A program made the position numbers and the translations under genes. A stretch of DNA of 32,760 nucleotides, taken from contig NZ_LVJR01000110.1 of NCBI RefSeq assembly GCF_001617365.1, positions 1 to 32,760 on the forward strand, written 5' to 3'. This DNA comes from Rhodanobacter sp. FW104-R8 (GTDB lineage Bacteria > Pseudomonadota > Gammaproteobacteria > Xanthomonadales > Rhodanobacteraceae). Below are positions 1-9,556 of the stretch, piece by piece. Under the pieces are notes generated by a model that saw only the letters and a list, made by a program, of their open reading frames with translations, did no database searches and was not told the origin of the DNA. The number at the start of each line of letters is the position of its first letter. The stretch's first letter is position 1.

Positions 1-526
1 CGCAGTCACCGGTTGGTGGAAGCCCGAACTCTACGTGGCCGAATACAAGAAAGAGCCCGGAGGACAGGGAAAGCTGGTGGGTTACGAGTTCGAGAATACG
101 TTCCAGTTCACCGAGCCGGGGCGCTACTGGGCCGACGTGGGCCTGCTCGCCTCCTACGGTCATCCCAGGGGCCGCGGCCCCGGTGAGCTCGAGCTCGGCC
201 CGTTGATCGAGAAGACGGCAGGCCGCTTCGATCATCGCGTCAACCTGATCTGGGAACGCCACATCGGCAGTGGCGCATCGCATGGCACGGAATTTCGCTA
301 CAGCTACGCGGGCACCTATGCCTTGACGTCGTCATTCCGGCCCGGTATCGAAGCGTACGGCCGCCCGGACGACAACGCCTACCAGGCCGGCCCCGTGGCC
401 ACCGGCGAATGGCACGTGCCGGGCACGCATGGGAATGTCGAGTACCGCATCGGACTGCTTTTGGGTATCAATCCCGCCGCTCCGCGGCGCACCGTGCTGG
501 CCCAGGTCGAGTACGAGTTCTTTTGA
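1..526 (+). CDS. Beta-barrel-like outer membrane protein, C-terminal part (partial)
   Basis: The reading frame is open from the first bases of the window, so this is the 3' part (about 175 residues) of a gene that starts upstream. The GTG at 35 is only an internal codon, because the frame before it reads AVTGWWKPELY without a stop. The visible part is rich in alternating aromatic and polar stretches (WADVGLLASYG, VNLIWERHIG, EYRIGLLLGI) and ends in VEYEFF. Amphipathic strands with a terminal Phe are typical of outer-membrane beta-barrels recognised by the BAM complex. I do not recognise the specific family, and no catalytic motif is visible. It could be a porin-like or transport-associated barrel. 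The function is unknown; the barrel assignment is an inference from strand pattern and C-terminus. Confidence 0.6.
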   Translation, partial: AVTGWWKPELYVAEYKKEPGGQGKLVGYEFENTFQFTEPGRYWADVGLLASYGHPRGRGPGELELGPLIEKTAGRFDHRVNLIWERHIGSGASHGTEFRYSYAGTYALTSSFRPGIEAYGRPDDNAYQAGPVATGEWHVPGTHGNVEYRIGLLLGINPAAPRRTVLAQVEYEFF

Positions 527-1020
527 GCGTGACGCACGAACAGCCGCCGCACGGTCCAGGCCGTGAAATGGGCCGTGGCGATGCCCGCTACTGCCCTGCC
601 CGCTGATCCGTCCGGACCGGTTTGATCCGGCGCAACCAGTCGTAACCGTCCTCGGGACGCAAGCCGGTACCGGCTGCGGTATTTCCGGAGACCGTGGCGC
701 GGCCTGCGGCGTTCTGGCTGCCGAACCGGCGCTGCGAACGTTGCGGCAAGTGGCTGAGGTTGTTCTTCATTCCCGTGATTCCTCGCGATGCGGGTGACCG
801 GCTCGACCCGTGCCGTGCCGGTCCGTGTGGATGCACGGGAAGATCCGGGTTGCTAGACCATGGATCAACGGCCCTGGCGGGATCGCACCGTTTCCGTCCC
901 GGAACGATCCCGCTCCACCGAATCGTTCGCCCACGGAAACTCGCCGATCACCCCCGTAGGGTTTTGCCGGAAACGGCCGGTGCCCATATTGCGGGCCACA
1001 AGCGCATTGGGTGCCGGATC
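527..1020. other. 494-bp stretch with no confident gene
   Basis: Between the barrel gene and the VOC gene I see no protein family that I recognise on either strand. The plus frame of the VOC gene stays open back to 694, but the sequence before 1021 does not look like part of that protein. The minus strand holds one short ORF with coding-like third positions (588-770, listed separately). No convincing promoter or terminator was found. Confidence 0.5.
588..770 (-). CDS. Possible small protein (60 aa), hypothetical
   Basis: An ATG at 770 opens a 60-codon frame on the minus strand ending in TAG at 588. A GAGGA sequence lies about 9 bases before the ATG, which could be a weakly placed ribosome binding site. 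About 80 percent of its codons end in G or C, in keeping with the real genes around it. The product would be hydrophilic and basic, with no membrane segment, no signal peptide and no recognised motif. The plus strand of the same DNA is also open, so the third-position signal may be coincidental. This is a weak call, kept because the stretch would otherwise be empty. Confidence 0.22.
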   Translation of the reverse strand: MKNNLSHLPQRSQRRFGSQNAAGRATVSGNTAAGTGLRPEDGYDWLRRIKPVRTDQRAGQ

Positions 1021-1560
1021 ATGGGCAAATCATTACTCTCGCGGCTGTTTCTTGTTCTCGGCATGGTGATCGCCACGCTGCCGAGTGCCGGTGCAGCCAC
1101 GTTGTACGGCGGCGATTACGCCAGGATCGGCGTGCCGGACCTGGCGCAAGCCGTGGCATTTTTCCGGGACGTGCTGGACTGTCGCTCGATCGACCCGGCT
1201 GCGGGCGGGGTCGGTAGCCCGCGGCAATCCAGTCTTCTGGCCTGTGACGAGGGTTCGATCGTCGAACTGTTCGATGAACGGGGCGTCTCCCCTTCCCCTG
1301 CACGGTCGTCGCAGGAACAGGCCAGCCGCACGTTGCGGTTCGTGACGGATGACGTGGCGCACGCCGACCAGTGGCTGCGCCACGAAGGCGTCGACGTGAG
1401 CGGTGCGCCGCGCCGGTTGACCTCCGGCCCGCTGGCAGGCCGCCTGGCGCTGGATTTCGTATCGCCCTGGGGGCTGCGCCTGCAACTGCTGGGCAGCAAG
1501 GTGGACGGTTCCTCCGACGGCACGCTGGCTACGGCCGACATCCCGTCCGGCAGCGACTGA
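1021..1560 (+). CDS. Secreted VOC-fold (glyoxalase/bleomycin-resistance-like) protein
   Basis: A 179-residue protein. The start is placed at ATG 1021 because a signal peptide begins exactly there: a basic MGKSLLSR start, a hydrophobic core to about residue 20, and a likely cleavage site after PSAGA near residue 25. The mature part is a single VOC-like domain, with IGVPDLAQAVAFFRDVLDC near the start (the usual first strand and helix of a VOC module) and a C-terminal VSPWGLRLQLLG strand. VOC proteins bind a divalent metal through His/Glu residues or act as binding proteins. I cannot assign a complete metal site, so catalysis is unproven. The longer open frame to 694 is rejected because it would bury the signal peptide. 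An exported VOC protein is uncommon; the substrate is unknown. Confidence 0.75.
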   Translation: MGKSLLSRLFLVLGMVIATLPSAGAATLYGGDYARIGVPDLAQAVAFFRDVLDCRSIDPAAGGVGSPRQSSLLACDEGSIVELFDERGVSPSPARSSQEQASRTLRFVTDDVAHADQWLRHEGVDVSGAPRRLTSGPLAGRLALDFVSPWGLRLQLLGSKVDGSSDGTLATADIPSGSD

Positions 1561-1563
1561 GGC

Positions 1564-2058
<495 letters not shown>

Positions 2059-2075
2059 CTATTGCATTCATTACA

Positions 2076-2099
2076 TGAGAAAGCCGGCAAATCGCCGGC
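2076..2099 (-). terminator. Probable guaBA terminator
   Basis: Read on the minus strand just after the guaA stop, GCCGGC-GATTT-GCCGGC (2099-2083) forms a 6-bp all-GC hairpin with a 5-base loop, followed by TTTCTCA. This has the shape of a short Rho-independent terminator, though the T-run is brief. It would separate guaBA from tadA. Confidence 0.5.
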
Positions 2100-2130
2100 C
2101 TTCCCTGGTACGTGCAAGTGGTTGATTTTG

Positions 2131-3750
2131 CTATTCCCACTCGATCGTGGCCGGCGGCTTGCCACTTATATCATAAACAACGCGAGAAACACCTCGCAAT
2201 TCATTGATTATCCTGTTTGAAACCTTGCCGAGAAACTCGTAGGGCAGGTGCGCCCAGTGCGCCGTCATGAAGTCGATGGTTTCCACCGCGCGCAGCGCGA
2301 TCACCCATTCGTAGGCGCGCGCGTCGCCCACCACGCCCACCGATTTCACCGGCAGGAACACGGCGAACGCCTGGCTGGTCTTGTCGTACAGGTCGGCCTT
2401 GCGCAGCTCGTCGATGAAGATCGCATCGGCCTGGGCCAGCAGTTCGGCGTATTCGCGCTTCACTTCGCCCAGGATGCGCACGCCGAGGCCGGGGCCCGGG
2501 AACGGGTGACGGTAGACCATGGCGCGCGGCAGCCCGAGTTCCACGCCAATCCGGCGTACCTCGTCCTTGAATAGCTCGCGCAGCGGCTCGACCAGCTTCA
2601 GCTTCATGTGGGCCGGCAGGCCACCGACGTTGTGATGGCTCTTGATGACGTGGGCCTTGCCGGTCTTGCTGCCGGCCGATTCGATCACGTCGGGGTAGAT
2701 CGTGCCCTGCGCCAGCCACTTCACGTTGCCGCCGACGGCAATGAGCTTCTCCGACTCCTCGTCGAAGATCTCCACGAACAGGCCGCCGATGATCTTGCGC
2801 TTGGCCTCCGGGTCGGCCACGCCTTCGAGCGCCTTGAAGTAGCGGTCGGCCGCGTTGACGCGGATCACCTTGACGCCCATTCCGTGCTCATCGGAAGCGG
2901 CGGCCATGGTGGCCATCACCTGGTCGCCTTCCTGCCAGCGCAGCAGCCCGGTGTCGACGAACACGCAGGTCAGCCGGTCGCCGATCGCCTTGTGCAGCAA
3001 GGCGGCGACCACCGAGGAGTCGACGCCGCCGGACAGGCCCAGCAGCACGTGGTCGTCACCCACCTGGGCGCGCACGCGGGCAATCTGGTCGTCGATGATG
3101 TTGGCGGCGGTCCACAGCGTCGCGCAGCCGCAGATCTCGGTGATGAAGCGCTTCAGCAGCGCCCCGCCCTGCTTGGTGTGGGTCACCTCGGGGTGGAACT
3201 GCACGCCGTACCAGCGTTTGCTGTCGTTCTCCATCACCGCCACCGGGATGCGGTCCGTGGTGCCGGTAACGACGAAACCCGGCGGCGCTTTCGACACGTG
3301 GTCGCCGTGGCTCATCCACACGTCGAGCTTGTGCTCGCCCGGATGATCGGTGAGGCCGTCGAACAGGCGGCTCGGGGCCACGACGTCCACGCTGGCGTGG
3401 CCGAACTCGCGCGCGTCGGCCGCCTCCGTGGCGCCACCCAGCTGGGCGGCCAGGGTCTGCATGCCGTAGCAGATGCCGAGGATCGGCAGGCCGCTGTCGA
3501 ACACCTGCTGCGGGGCCTTCGGCGCGCCCGCCAGCGTGGTGGATTCCGGGCCGCCGGACAGGATGATGCCCTTCGCGCCGAACGCGGCGATCTCGGCCGG
3601 GTCGTGGTCCCACGCCCAGATCTCGCAGTACACGCCCAGTTCGCGCACGCGCCGCGCGATCAGCTGCGTGTACTGCGCGCCGAAGTCGAGGATCAGGATC
3701 TTGTCGTCGTGGAGCCGGGATTGGGGATTCGGGATTCGGGATTCGGACAT
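2131..3750 (-). CDS. guaA: GMP synthase (glutamine-hydrolysing)
   Basis: A 539-residue enzyme that aminates XMP to GMP with glutamine and ATP, the last step of guanylate synthesis. The N-terminal class I glutamine amidotransferase domain has the nucleophile Cys94 in GICYG and the His-Glu pair in FHPEVTH. The ATP-pyrophosphatase domain has the P-loop SGGVDSS. The C-terminal dimerisation domain carries [16 protein letters not shown] and ends with the family signature [11 protein letters not shown]. The ATG at 3750 is the best start, although it has no clear Shine-Dalgarno. Its first 13 codons ([13 protein letters not shown]) are a translated dispersed repeat and make the protein 10-15 residues longer than usual. 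No ATG, GTG or TTG lies between that repeat and the conserved [10 protein letters not shown] start of the fold. It follows guaB after 117 bp on the same strand. Confidence 0.96.
   Translation of the reverse strand: MSESRIPNPQSRLHDDKILILDFGAQYTQLIARRVRELGVYCEIWAWDHDPAEIAAFGAKGIILSGGPESTTLAGAPKAPQQVFDSGLPILGICYGMQTLAAQLGGATEAADAREFGHASVDVVAPSRLFDGLTDHPGEHKLDVWMSHGDHVSKAPPGFVVTGTTDRIPVAVMENDSKRWYGVQFHPEVTHTKQGGALLKRFITEICGCATLWTAANIIDDQIARVRAQVGDDHVLLGLSGGVDSSVVAALLHKAIGDRLTCVFVDTGLLRWQEGDQVMATMAAASDEHGMGVKVIRVNAADRYFKALEGVADPEAKRKIIGGLFVEIFDEESEKLIAVGGNVKWLAQGTIYPDVIESAGSKTGKAHVIKSHHNVGGLPAHMKLKLVEPLRELFKDEVRRIGVELGLPRAMVYRHPFPGPGLGVRILGEVKREYAELLAQADAIFIDELRKADLYDKTSQAFAVFLPVKSVGVVGDARAYEWVIALRAVETIDFMTAHWAHLPYEFLGKVSNRIINELRGVSRVVYDISGKPPATIEWE
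3713..3748 (+). repeat. Dispersed GGGATTCGG repeat, copy 1 (overlaps guaA start)
   Basis: About four tandem units of the form GGGATT(C/G)GG (GGGATTGG, GGATTCGG, GGATTCGG, GGATTCGG). Runs of this kind are scattered through intergenic DNA of Xanthomonadales genomes. Here the run overlaps the guaA start and is translated on the minus strand as [11 protein letters not shown]. It is in inverted orientation to the copy at 3834-3861. Confidence 0.8.
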
Positions 3751-3833
3751 GCCGGCGGCAACGTGGCTGTGTGATGGGCGATGTGGATGGCGGTGAATCA
3801 CGAGACGCGGAGGGGATTGGCACCCTGCTTTGC

Positions 3834-3861
3834 CCAATCCCGAATCCCGTGTCCCGAACCC
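3834..3861 (-). repeat. Dispersed GGGATTCGG repeat, copy 2 (inverted)
   Basis: Plus-strand CCCAATCCCGAATCCC followed by a diverged GTGTCCCGAACCCC unit. It is the reverse complement of the family at 3713-3748. Bases 3836-3849 are an exact 14-base reverse complement of 3730-3743. It begins 6 bp after the guaB stop. Confidence 0.8.
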
Positions 3862-3867
3862 CGGCCT

Positions 3868-5381
<1,514 letters not shown>

Positions 5382-5418
5382 GACGTGCGGCTGAATGCGG
5401 TGGCAACCGATGGTCAGT

Positions 5419-6288
5419 TCAGGCGACCCTGCGCGGCGCCGTGCGAGCCTCGGCGGCCTCCAGCGTGTTCTCCATCAACGTGGCCACCGTCATCGGGCCG
5501 ACGCCGCCGGGCACCGGGGTGATCCAGCTGGCGCGTTCGGCGGCCGGCGCGAATTCCACGTCGCCGACCAGGCGACCGTCGTCGAGCCGGTTGATGCCCA
5601 CGTCGATCACCACGGCGCCGGGCTTGATCCACTCGCCCTTCACCAGCCCGGCCTTGCCTACGGCGACGATCACGATATCGGCCTGGCGCACGAAGGTTTC
5701 CAGGTCGCGGGTGAAGCGGTGGCAACTGGTGGTGGTGCAGCCGGCGATCATCAGCTCCAGCACCAGCGGGCGGCCCACGTGGTTGGACACGCCGACCACC
5801 ACCGCATGCTGTCCGCGCACCGGGCGGTCGGTGTGCCCGAGCAGGGTCATCACGCCCTTCGGCGTGCACGGGCGCAGGCCGAAACGGCGCAAGGCCAGCC
5901 GGCCCACGTTGATCGCCTGGAAGCCGTCGACGTCCTTGGCGGGGTCGATCCGGTCGACCAGCGCATCCTCGTCGATGTGTTCCGGCAGCGGCGACTGCAC
6001 CAGGATGCCGTGCACCTCCGGGTCGGCGTTGAGCCGATCGATCAGGGCAAACAATTCGCTCTGGCTGGTTGTCGACGGCAGGTCGTAATCGAACGAGCGG
6101 AAGCCGACCTGGTGGCAGGCCTTGCGCTTGTTGCGCACGTAGACCGACGACGCCGCGTCGCTGCCCACCAGCACCACCGCCAGTCCCGGCACGGGCAGGC
6201 CCTGCTCAACGCGTCGGGCCACGCGCAGGCCAATGCGCTCGAGCAGTTCCTGTGCGATGCGTTTGCCGTCGAGGATGCGTGCGCTCAT
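5419..6288 (-). CDS. folD: Bifunctional methylenetetrahydrofolate dehydrogenase/cyclohydrolase
   Basis: A 289-residue cytoplasmic enzyme that oxidises 5,10-methylene-THF to methenyl-THF with NADP+ and hydrolyses it to 10-formyl-THF, supplying one-carbon units for purine and formyl-Met-tRNA synthesis. The catalytic Tyr50 and Lys54 are in VYVRNK. The folate-site [12 protein letters not shown] and the Rossmann-type [12 protein letters not shown] are present. The C-terminal [16 protein letters not shown] is the family signature. Length matches E. coli FolD (288). It lies just upstream of the guaB promoter on the same strand and is functionally linked, because purine synthesis consumes 10-formyl-THF. 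It is divergent from the acetyltransferase gene at 6353. Confidence 0.96.
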   Translation of the reverse strand: MSARILDGKRIAQELLERIGLRVARRVEQGLPVPGLAVVLVGSDAASSVYVRNKRKACHQVGFRSFDYDLPSTTSQSELFALIDRLNADPEVHGILVQSPLPEHIDEDALVDRIDPAKDVDGFQAINVGRLALRRFGLRPCTPKGVMTLLGHTDRPVRGQHAVVVGVSNHVGRPLVLELMIAGCTTTSCHRFTRDLETFVRQADIVIVAVGKAGLVKGEWIKPGAVVIDVGINRLDDGRLVGDVEFAPAAERASWITPVPGGVGPMTVATLMENTLEAAEARTAPRRVA

Positions 6289-6314
6289 GTCGTTGCCTGC
6301 GTGTAAAGTTCGCC

Positions 6315-6343
6315 ATTATCCGGGCTTGGCCCGAAGCGCACAA
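6315..6343 (-). promoter_or_regulatory. Possible folD promoter
   Basis: On the minus strand, TTGTGC (6343-6338) and GATAAT (6320-6315) are separated by 17 bp. The -10 matches 5 of 6 consensus bases and the -35 matches 3. The start would be near 6308, about 20 nt before the folD ATG. The spacer contains CGGGC-N3-GCCCG (6321-6333), a small dyad that could be an operator or chance. Confidence 0.4.
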
Positions 6344-6352
6344 ACGGCATGC

Positions 6353-6922
6353 ATGAACACCGACGGCACCTTGCCCGCCACGTTGGAACTGACCGATGGC
6401 CGATTGCACCTGCGCCCCTGGAAGGAGCACGACACGAGCGCCCTCGTCGAGGCTGCACGCGAGTCGGTGGCGACGGTCGGCCGCTGGCTGCCCTGGTGCC
6501 ATGCGGACTACGGCGCGGATGACGCCGCTGCGTGGATAGCGCACTGCCGGGTCGGCTGGCACTCCGGCGAGATCCAGGCGTTCGCGATGTTCGAGGCGAA
6601 CTCCGGCCGGTTGCTGGGCGGCATCGGCCTCAACCAGCACAATCCGCTTCACCGCAGCGCCAATCTCGGCTACTGGGTGCGCCAGTCGCGCCAGGGAAAG
6701 GGACTGGCGGCGGCCGCCGCGGCCCTGGTGGCGCGGTTCGGTTTCGAACAACTGGGGCTGGTGCGGATCGAGATCGTCACGCTGCCCGACAACCGCGCCA
6801 GCCAGCACACCGCCGAAAGGGTCGGCGCGCGGTTCGAGGCGCTGGCGCGGCAACGGTTGTGGATGGGCGGACAGGCTCGGGACGCGCGCGTCTACGGCTT
6901 GATCCCGACGGACCTGGGCTAG
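6353..6922 (+). CDS. GNAT N-acetyltransferase, RimJ/RimL-like
   Basis: A 189-residue single GNAT domain. It begins with a RimJ/RimL-type strand (LELTDGRLHLRPWKEHDTSAL). It then shows the acetyl-CoA motif A region as LGYWVRQSRQGKGLAAAAAAL, where RQGKG is the pyrophosphate-binding loop (R/Q-x-x-G-x-G/A). The later IEIVTLPDNRASQHTAERVGARFE is the usual motif B with the conserved Asn and the helix that precedes the last strands. Relatives acetylate ribosomal-protein N-termini or small amines; the substrate cannot be read from sequence. The ATG at 6353 is chosen because it fits the domain boundary. The frame is open upstream to 6233, but that part lies antisense to folD. Its TAG is part of a CTAG shared with the convergent moeB-like gene. 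Confidence 0.85.
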   Translation: MNTDGTLPATLELTDGRLHLRPWKEHDTSALVEAARESVATVGRWLPWCHADYGADDAAAWIAHCRVGWHSGEIQAFAMFEANSGRLLGGIGLNQHNPLHRSANLGYWVRQSRQGKGLAAAAAALVARFGFEQLGLVRIEIVTLPDNRASQHTAERVGARFEALARQRLWMGGQARDARVYGLIPTDLG

Positions 6923-8088
6923 CCTGCCACGCTGCAGAGCCGGGCGACCTCCGCGTAGCCGCCGAATACCGCACCCGCGCCGCAACCCGGGCAATCCGGA
7001 TCGCGCGGCAGGCGGGTTTCGCGAAAGTGCATGCCGAGCGCATCGAAGCCCAGCAGGCGGCCGACCAGCGGCTCGCCCAGGCCGAGGATCAACTTCAGCG
7101 CCTCGGTGGCCTGCAGCAGCCCCACGATGCCGGGCAGCACGCCGAGCACGCCGGCCTCGCTGCAATTCGGCGCATCGGCGGCGGCAGGCGGTTCGGGGAA
7201 CAGGCAGCGATAGCACGGCGAGTCGGCGCGGCGCGGATCGAACACGCTGAGCTGGCCGCTGAAGCGTTCCACCGCGCCGTAGACCATCGGCAGCTTCAGG
7301 CGCTGCGAGGCGGCAGCCAGCAGGTAGCGCGCGGGAAAATTGTCGGCGCCGTCGATCAGCAGGTCGTGGCCGGCCAGCAACCGTTCCACGTTGTCCGCCT
7401 GCAGGCGCTCATTGCGCACCTCGACGCGGATGCGCGGGTTGAGCGCCTGCAGCGCGATCCGCGCCGACTCGGTCTTGGCCATGCCGACGCGGGCATCGGC
7501 GTGGATCACCTGGCGATGCAGGTTGGAACGCTCGACCCTGTCGTCGTCGATCAGGGTGAGCTGGCCGACCCCGGCGGCGGCCAAGTACAACGCGGCCGGC
7601 GCGCCGAGGCCGCCCGCGCCGAGCAGGACGACTTTCGCGGCGGCCAGGCGCGCCTGCCCTGCCTCGCCCACCTGCGGCAGGCGCAGTTGCCGGGCGTAGC
7701 GCTCGGCGGCATCCGCATCGAGCGTGCCGGCGGAAACCGGCAGGCCTTCGGCCTTCCAGCGCTCGAAACCACCGGCCACCGAGCTGACGTCGCGATAGCC
7801 GAGGCGCTGCAGGGCTTCGGCCGCCAGCAGCGAGCGCTGGCCACTGCCGCACAGGAGCAGCAACGGACGGTCGCGGCTCGCCTCCACTTGTTCGATGCGC
7901 AGTTCGAGGAAACCGCGCGACAGGCCCAGCGCATCGGCCGGCATGCCGGCGGCGCGTTCGGCGTCCTCGCGTACGTCGATCAGCAGGCCGCCCTGCGCCT
8001 GGCGGGCCAGCGCCTGGGCCGGCGCGATCTCGGCGATGCGCCCGCGCAACGCGCCCAGCCAGGTTTCGCGGTTCAGTGATTCGCTCAT
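6919..8088 (-). CDS. moeB: Rhodanese-MoeB/ThiF fusion (sulfur-carrier adenylyltransferase)
   Basis: A 389-residue two-domain protein. Residues about 20-118 are a rhodanese domain (LIDVRED, active-site loop CGSGQRS with Cys80, then VAGGFERWKAEGLP). Residues about 128-385 are a ThiF/MoeB/E1-like adenylyltransferase with RYARQLRLPQVG, the nucleotide loop GAGGLG (157-162), the DDDRVERSNLHRQV segment, and a zinc site formed by CYRC and CPGC. Such enzymes adenylate the C-terminal Gly-Gly of MoaD- or ThiS-like sulfur carriers, and the rhodanese can deliver sulfur. The usual fusion (MoeZ, MOCS3) has the rhodanese at the C-terminus, so this order is reversed. It is the last gene of the der cluster, 40 bp after der, with no molybdopterin or thiamin genes nearby. 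Confidence 0.88.
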   Translation of the reverse strand: MSESLNRETWLGALRGRIAEIAPAQALARQAQGGLLIDVREDAERAAGMPADALGLSRGFLELRIEQVEASRDRPLLLLCGSGQRSLLAAEALQRLGYRDVSSVAGGFERWKAEGLPVSAGTLDADAAERYARQLRLPQVGEAGQARLAAAKVVLLGAGGLGAPAALYLAAAGVGQLTLIDDDRVERSNLHRQVIHADARVGMAKTESARIALQALNPRIRVEVRNERLQADNVERLLAGHDLLIDGADNFPARYLLAAASQRLKLPMVYGAVERFSGQLSVFDPRRADSPCYRCLFPEPPAAADAPNCSEAGVLGVLPGIVGLLQATEALKLILGLGEPLVGRLLGFDALGMHFRETRLPRDPDCPGCGAGAVFGGYAEVARLCSVAG

Positions 8089-8128
8089 CGCACCAGTTTA
8101 CCCGCCGGCTTGCGGTACGGCGCGCGGC

Positions 8129-9532
8129 TCAGCGCGTGCGCTTGATCAGCTCGCTGAGCCGGCGCCGCGCCTTGTGCTGCTGTTCTTTGGTCAGCACTTT
8201 CTTGCGCCCGGCATACGGGTTCTCTCCCTCGCGGAACACGATGCGGACCGGCGTGCCTTCCAGCTTGTAGCGCTTGCGGAAGAAGTTTTCCAGGTAGCGC
8301 TGGTAGGCCGGCGCGATGTGCTTGGTGCGGGTGCCATGGATCACGATGGTCGGCGGATTGGTGCCGCCCGGATGGGCGAAGCGCAGCTTCGGCGAGTGGC
8401 CGTTCACCAGCGGCGGCTGGTAGCTCTCATAGGCCTTTTCCAGCGTCTTGGTGAGATCGGAAGACACCAGCACCTTGGTCGCCGACGCGTGCGCGCGCAC
8501 CACCGCGCGCATCAGCTCGCGCAGGCCCGAGCCGTGCAGCGCGGAAATCTGCACCTGCTTGGCCCAGTCGACGAACACCAGCCGGCGATCCAGCGCGCGG
8601 CGGCACTCGTCGCGCTGGTACGAATCCATGTCGTCCCATTTGTTGATCGCGATGACCAGCGCCCTACCCTCGTCCATCGCGTAGCCGATCAGGGTGAGAT
8701 CCTGGTCGGCGAGGTTCTCGCGGGCGTCGATCATCACCACCACGACCTGGGCGGCGGCGATCGACTGCAGCGTCTTGATGACGCTGAACTTCTCCACCGC
8801 CTCCTCGACCCGCGACTTGCGCCGGATGCCGGCGGTGTCGATCAGGGTATAGCGCTTGCCGTCGCGCTCCAGCGGCACCCGGATCGGGTCGCGCGTGGTG
8901 CCGGCCACGTCGGAAACGATCAGCCGCTCCTCGCCCAGCAGGCGGTTGATCAGGGTCGACTTGCCGGCGTTCGGGCGGCCGACGATGGCGACGCGGATGC
9001 TGCCGTCCTCGCCCTCTTCGGCTGCCGCACCTTCCTCATCGGCCGGCAGCAGCGGCAGCACGACGTGGATCAGCTCGTCGGTGCCGCGGTTGTGCGCCGC
9101 CGACAGCGGCAGGGTGTTGCCGATGCCGAATGCGGAGAATTCGGCCATCACGACCTGCACGTCGAGGCCGTCGGTCTTGTTGACCACCGCCACGATCGGC
9201 TTGCCGCTGCGGCGCAGCTCGCCGAGGATCACGTAGTCCTGCGGCAGCAGGCCATCGCGGGCGTCGACCACGAACACCAGCACGTTCGCTTCCTCGATCG
9301 CCAGCCGCACCTGTTTCGCGGTCAGCACGTCCATGGCGTCTTCGGCGCCGGACAGGCCGCCGGTGTCGACCACCACGAACGGCCGCCCGCCGGTGCGGCA
9401 TACGCCGTAGTGGCGATCGCGGGTCACGCCCGGCATGTCGGCCACCAGGGCGTCACGGCTGCGCGTCAGCACATTGAAAAGGGTCGATTTACCGACGTTC
9501 GGACGACCGACCAGTGCAACGACAGGCAGCAT
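8129..9532 (-). CDS. der: Ribosome assembly GTPase Der (EngA)
   Basis: A 467-residue essential GTPase with two G domains in tandem that assists 50S subunit maturation. Domain 1 has GRPNVGKST (residues 9-17), PGVTRDRHYG, DTGG and NKTD. Domain 2 starts near residue 180 with GRPNAGKST, then AGTTRDPIRV, DTAG and NKWD. The C-terminal KH-like domain ends in a basic tail (AGRKKVLTKEQQHKARRRLSELIKRTR region) that binds rRNA. Length is normal for the family (about 460-490). It follows bamB by 24 bp, the same order as in E. coli and Pseudomonas. Confidence 0.97.
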   Translation of the reverse strand: MLPVVALVGRPNVGKSTLFNVLTRSRDALVADMPGVTRDRHYGVCRTGGRPFVVVDTGGLSGAEDAMDVLTAKQVRLAIEEANVLVFVVDARDGLLPQDYVILGELRRSGKPIVAVVNKTDGLDVQVVMAEFSAFGIGNTLPLSAAHNRGTDELIHVVLPLLPADEEGAAAEEGEDGSIRVAIVGRPNAGKSTLINRLLGEERLIVSDVAGTTRDPIRVPLERDGKRYTLIDTAGIRRKSRVEEAVEKFSVIKTLQSIAAAQVVVVMIDARENLADQDLTLIGYAMDEGRALVIAINKWDDMDSYQRDECRRALDRRLVFVDWAKQVQISALHGSGLRELMRAVVRAHASATKVLVSSDLTKTLEKAYESYQPPLVNGHSPKLRFAHPGGTNPPTIVIHGTRTKHIAPAYQRYLENFFRKRYKLEGTPVRIVFREGENPYAGRKKVLTKEQQHKARRRLSELIKRTR

Positions 9533-9556
9533 GACGTGGACTACGTTAAGGCAAAA

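Noticed and set aside
694..1020. N-terminal extension of the VOC protein, including CERCGKWLRLFFIPVIP that recalls a zinc-ribbon
   Set aside because: The signal peptide starts at 1021 and the extension would bury it; only one CxxC is present, so no complete zinc ribbon.
3751..3837. Upstream start for guaA giving 568 residues
   Set aside because: It would need a TTG start, and the added sequence is not GuaA-like; ATG 3750 is the better start even though it lies in the repeat.
3713..3861. Repeat units considered as a CRISPR array or a transposon end
   Set aside because: Units are adjacent 8-9-mers without spacers, and no transposase or target-site duplication is seen.
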